Shown in pieces: positions 3,833 through 5,414 of a stretch of 5,414 nucleotides of DNA (positions are counted from its first letter, which is position 1; each line of letters begins with the position of its first letter). The stretch covers positions 1-5,414 of the forward strand of contig JAZSJD010000003.1 of the NCBI GenBank assembly GCA_045534165.1, read 5' to 3'. The position numbers were made by a program, and so were the translations under genes. Origin of the DNA: SIG575 sp045534165. Its GTDB lineage: Bacteria; Bacillota; Clostridia; Oscillospirales; Acutalibacteraceae. Below the pieces are notes generated by a model that did not search any database, was not told where the DNA came from, and was given only the letters and a program-made list of their open reading frames with translations.

Positions 3833-5070
3833 TATTCCTCACCTCCCAAACCGTAAAGGCGATACATACTCTGCAAATCCATACGGAATCGGTTTTCGTA
3901 AATTTTATTGGAACACTCAATATTTTCAATTCTGCCTGTGAAGGTGCGAATCCAGGGAATAAGCTCCCCTGAATCGTAAACATCGGCAGAAAACCGGCAG
4001 GTATGTTCATCAAGTTTTTCTACTGTACCGCATCGTTTTTCTCTTAAAAGTCTGCGATAGATGAATTCTTCATTTCTGCCGATATGCACAGTAAATTCAA
4101 TATGTTCAAGAGGTCTGTTTTCCTCACACACAACGCCCCACATATTTTTCTGCATCAAAGAAAATTTTTCTCTTTTTTCATTGAAGGAGCTGTAAATGTT
4201 GCCTGTTTCTGCATCGCTGAGATAATCAAGACGGTAAACTTTATAAATTCTATATTTTACAGAATAAGCTGCAAGGTATCTTCTTCCGTTCTGAACACTT
4301 ACAAGCACCTTAAGCGGTACTATTTCTTCTCTGCTGTTGTTCTGTGTGCGACGTGAAGTATTTGTTACGATAAGTGTTTTTTTTCGGGAAATTGCATCAA
4401 AAACCTTACAAAGAATTTCGCTTTCAAGGGCGTGGGTTATGTAATGATGTTTAAAAGAAAAATAATCTTCAACTGATGAAAATTTATCAAGAAGAAAACT
4501 GCCTGCAACACCGCAAAGCCCTGCCTCGCTGAAAAAGGCGATAACATCACAAAGCTCTGATATATCAGAATCAGAATTTCTTGAATATAAAACTTTCTTT
4601 CCTTCCTTGTGGCAGAGAACAAGTCCCAGCTCTGCATATTCCTTAAGCTTTTTGCGGACGGTTGATTCATCAAACACCATTGGTTGGCTGAAACAAGAAA
4701 GATATCCGCTGTCAATTTTATCTGTTATTTCAGAAAGAGAAAGTGCAATTTCAGGCGAAGATAAAATGTCAAACAAAATAAAATGCAAGGTTATATCGCC
4801 ATCTGTAAAGCTTTTTGATTTAAGCACACTGTAAAGCGGATTATGTGAAACTGAACGGCTGTCTATTGAAATGAAAACATTCTTGCCATTTTCACTCTGG
4901 CGAAAGCCCATATATTCACCGAGATAGCTTTCAATTCTGCGACGCTCGTTATCATAGGAACGGGCACTTTTTTTATGGTACTCCTCCCTGCTTTTAAAAC
5001 CGTAAACATAAAACTCTTTCATATAGTCACGGATTCGCTCAAAGTTTTTTATAAGCTCTGTGTATGCCAT
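3832..5070 (-). CDS. WYL-domain transcriptional regulator, first of pair
   Basis: This is a 412-aa protein. ATG 5070 (MAYTELIK) is chosen because AGGAGG lies 8 nt before it; the in-frame ATG at 5088 overlaps the Shine-Dalgarno region and has none of its own. The N-terminal 60 residues are charged helices (NFERIRDYMKEFY, YDNERRRIESYL). Residues 95-165 look like a winged helix, with recognition-helix candidate STVRKKLKEYAELGLV (136-151). Residues 218-290 form the WYL domain (IVPLKVLVSVQNGRRYLAAY, then IYKVYRLDYL), with RYL in place of WYL. Residues 320-410 are a WCX-like C-terminal region (WIRTFTGRIENIE at 373-385). It is translationally coupled to the second WYL gene. Its promoter carries direct repeats, so autoregulation is likely. 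Control of the RNA array and Ro60-like gene is an inference from adjacency. Confidence 0.85.
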   Translation of the reverse strand: MAYTELIKNFERIRDYMKEFYVYGFKSREEYHKKSARSYDNERRRIESYLGEYMGFRQSENGKNVFISIDSRSVSHNPLYSVLKSKSFTDGDITLHFILFDILSSPEIALSLSEITDKIDSGYLSCFSQPMVFDESTVRKKLKEYAELGLVLCHKEGKKVLYSRNSDSDISELCDVIAFFSEAGLCGVAGSFLLDKFSSVEDYFSFKHHYITHALESEILCKVFDAISRKKTLIVTNTSRRTQNNSREEIVPLKVLVSVQNGRRYLAAYSVKYRIYKVYRLDYLSDAETGNIYSSFNEKREKFSLMQKNMWGVVCEENRPLEHIEFTVHIGRNEEFIYRRLLREKRCGTVEKLDEHTCRFSADVYDSGELIPWIRTFTGRIENIECSNKIYENRFRMDLQSMYRLYGLGGEE

Positions 5071-5078
5071 CAGTTTCA

Positions 5079-5084
5079 CCTCCT
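5079..5084 (-). promoter_or_regulatory. Ribosome binding site of the first WYL gene
   Basis: A consensus AGGAGG, 8 nt before ATG 5070. It decides against the earlier ATG at 5088. Confidence 0.85.
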
Positions 5085-5090
5085 GCATAC

Positions 5091-5119
5091 AGTATAAATC
5101 TCATTATCAGAAATTTCAA
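5091..5119 (-). promoter_or_regulatory. Sigma-A-type promoter of the WYL operon
   Basis: On the minus strand, -35 TTGAAA (5114-5119), a 17-nt spacer and -10 TATACT (5091-5096). Transcription would start near 5084-5085, at the Shine-Dalgarno sequence, giving a very short leader of about 15 nt. Two direct copies of ATCAGAAAT (plus strand, 5106-5114 and 5119-5127) with a 13-nt period cover the spacer and -35. A CTGTACAG palindrome lies at 5135-5142. Confidence 0.65.
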
Positions 5120-5127
5120 TCAGAAAT
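5106..5127. promoter_or_regulatory. Candidate operator: two ATCAGAAAT direct repeats
   Basis: Identical 9-mers at 5106-5114 and 5119-5127 overlap the -35 of the WYL operon promoter, a placement typical of repression. The bound protein is unknown; the first WYL protein is the obvious candidate. Confidence 0.4.
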
Positions 5128-5175
5128 CGTATGACTGTACAGAAAAACGGACTAAAAAAACAAATTTCGGTGTTG

Positions 5176-5414
5176 TTACTTACGTGACTTATTATTTATT
5201 TTATCCAAAAACTTTTTAATCATAATCAACACAAATAACAATGTAAATTTGCATAAAAAGACAAAGATAAAACATGACAGTATGGCTATAGCTGATATAC
5301 ACAACACATTAACAACCACTGAGTCATATGAAGTCAGCATTGCAAGGAATGTGCCATATACATAAGCACCTATACATACAGCTACAATTCTGTATACCCA
5401 CGTTGTAAAACGTG
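5176..5414 (-). CDS. C-terminal fragment of a small membrane protein
   Basis: An open minus-strand frame enters from the right edge (first full codon at 5412) and ends at TAA 5176-5178, giving 78 residues with no start in the window. Two hydrophobic segments are visible: one around TWVYRIVAVCIGAYVYGTFL and a longer one around VLCISAIAILSCFIFVFL continuing to LLFVLIMI. A basic tail (KKFLDKINNKSRK) follows, consistent with a cytoplasmic C-terminus. I do not recognise the family. It lies about 105 nt upstream of the first WYL gene, which has its own promoter, so a functional link is not implied. No clear terminator follows it. Confidence 0.6.
   Translation of the reverse strand, partial: RFTTWVYRIVAVCIGAYVYGTFLAMLTSYDSVVVNVLCISAIAILSCFIFVFLCKFTLLFVLIMIKKFLDKINNKSRK

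Overview
The window is AT-rich, with short intergenic gaps, strong AGGAG-type ribosome binding sites and a classical U-tract terminator. This points to a low-GC Firmicute, most likely a gut Clostridia/Oscillospiraceae (Ruminococcus-like) chromosome. All convincing genes and RNA units lie on the minus strand, so the biological order runs from right to left.

From right to left: (i) 5176-5414 is the C-terminal end of a small membrane protein cut by the window edge. (ii) 5091-5127 holds a good sigma-A promoter overlapped by two direct repeats. It leads into two WYL-domain genes joined by a 1-nt stop/start overlap (5070-3832 and 3832-2909), which end in a strong intrinsic terminator overlapping the second stop codon. 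(iii) 2167-2841 has no credible protein gene but is tightly packed with eight RNA-like units of 56-114 nt. Seven of them share one design: a terminal stem beginning AAG and ending CUU, whose variable bases change from unit to unit yet stay paired; then, in six units, a fixed ACAGCAA motif 8-9 nt in (ACAACGA in the seventh, unit 4); then a different interior; then a CUUGUU-like linker. The eighth (2259-2329) is a near-complete tRNA look-alike with a non-decoding anticodon arm, and another unit (2581-2694) carries a perfect tRNA T-arm and a CAU anticodon-like loop. (iv) 2127-637 encodes a 496-aa Ro60-like protein (DUF2828/TROVE-type helical region plus a vWA domain with an intact MIDAS). (v) 21 nt downstream is a UPF0158-like gene split by one in-frame UGA. 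(vi) 14-160 is a small hairpin-rich, MITE-like repeat.

Working model (inference): this is a self-contained Ro-type ribonucleoprotein locus. The array supplies many Y-RNA/tRNA-mimicking RNAs, which the Ro60-like ring protein binds through the shared terminal stem and ACAGCAA element. The two WYL proteins sense a nucleic acid or nucleotide signal and control expression. Ro60/Rsr proteins with one or two Y RNAs, some tRNA-like (YrlA), are known in bacteria; a tandem array of seven covarying units plus a tRNA mimic, in the leader of a DUF2828-vWA gene, is not something I recognise as described and is the main discovery candidate.
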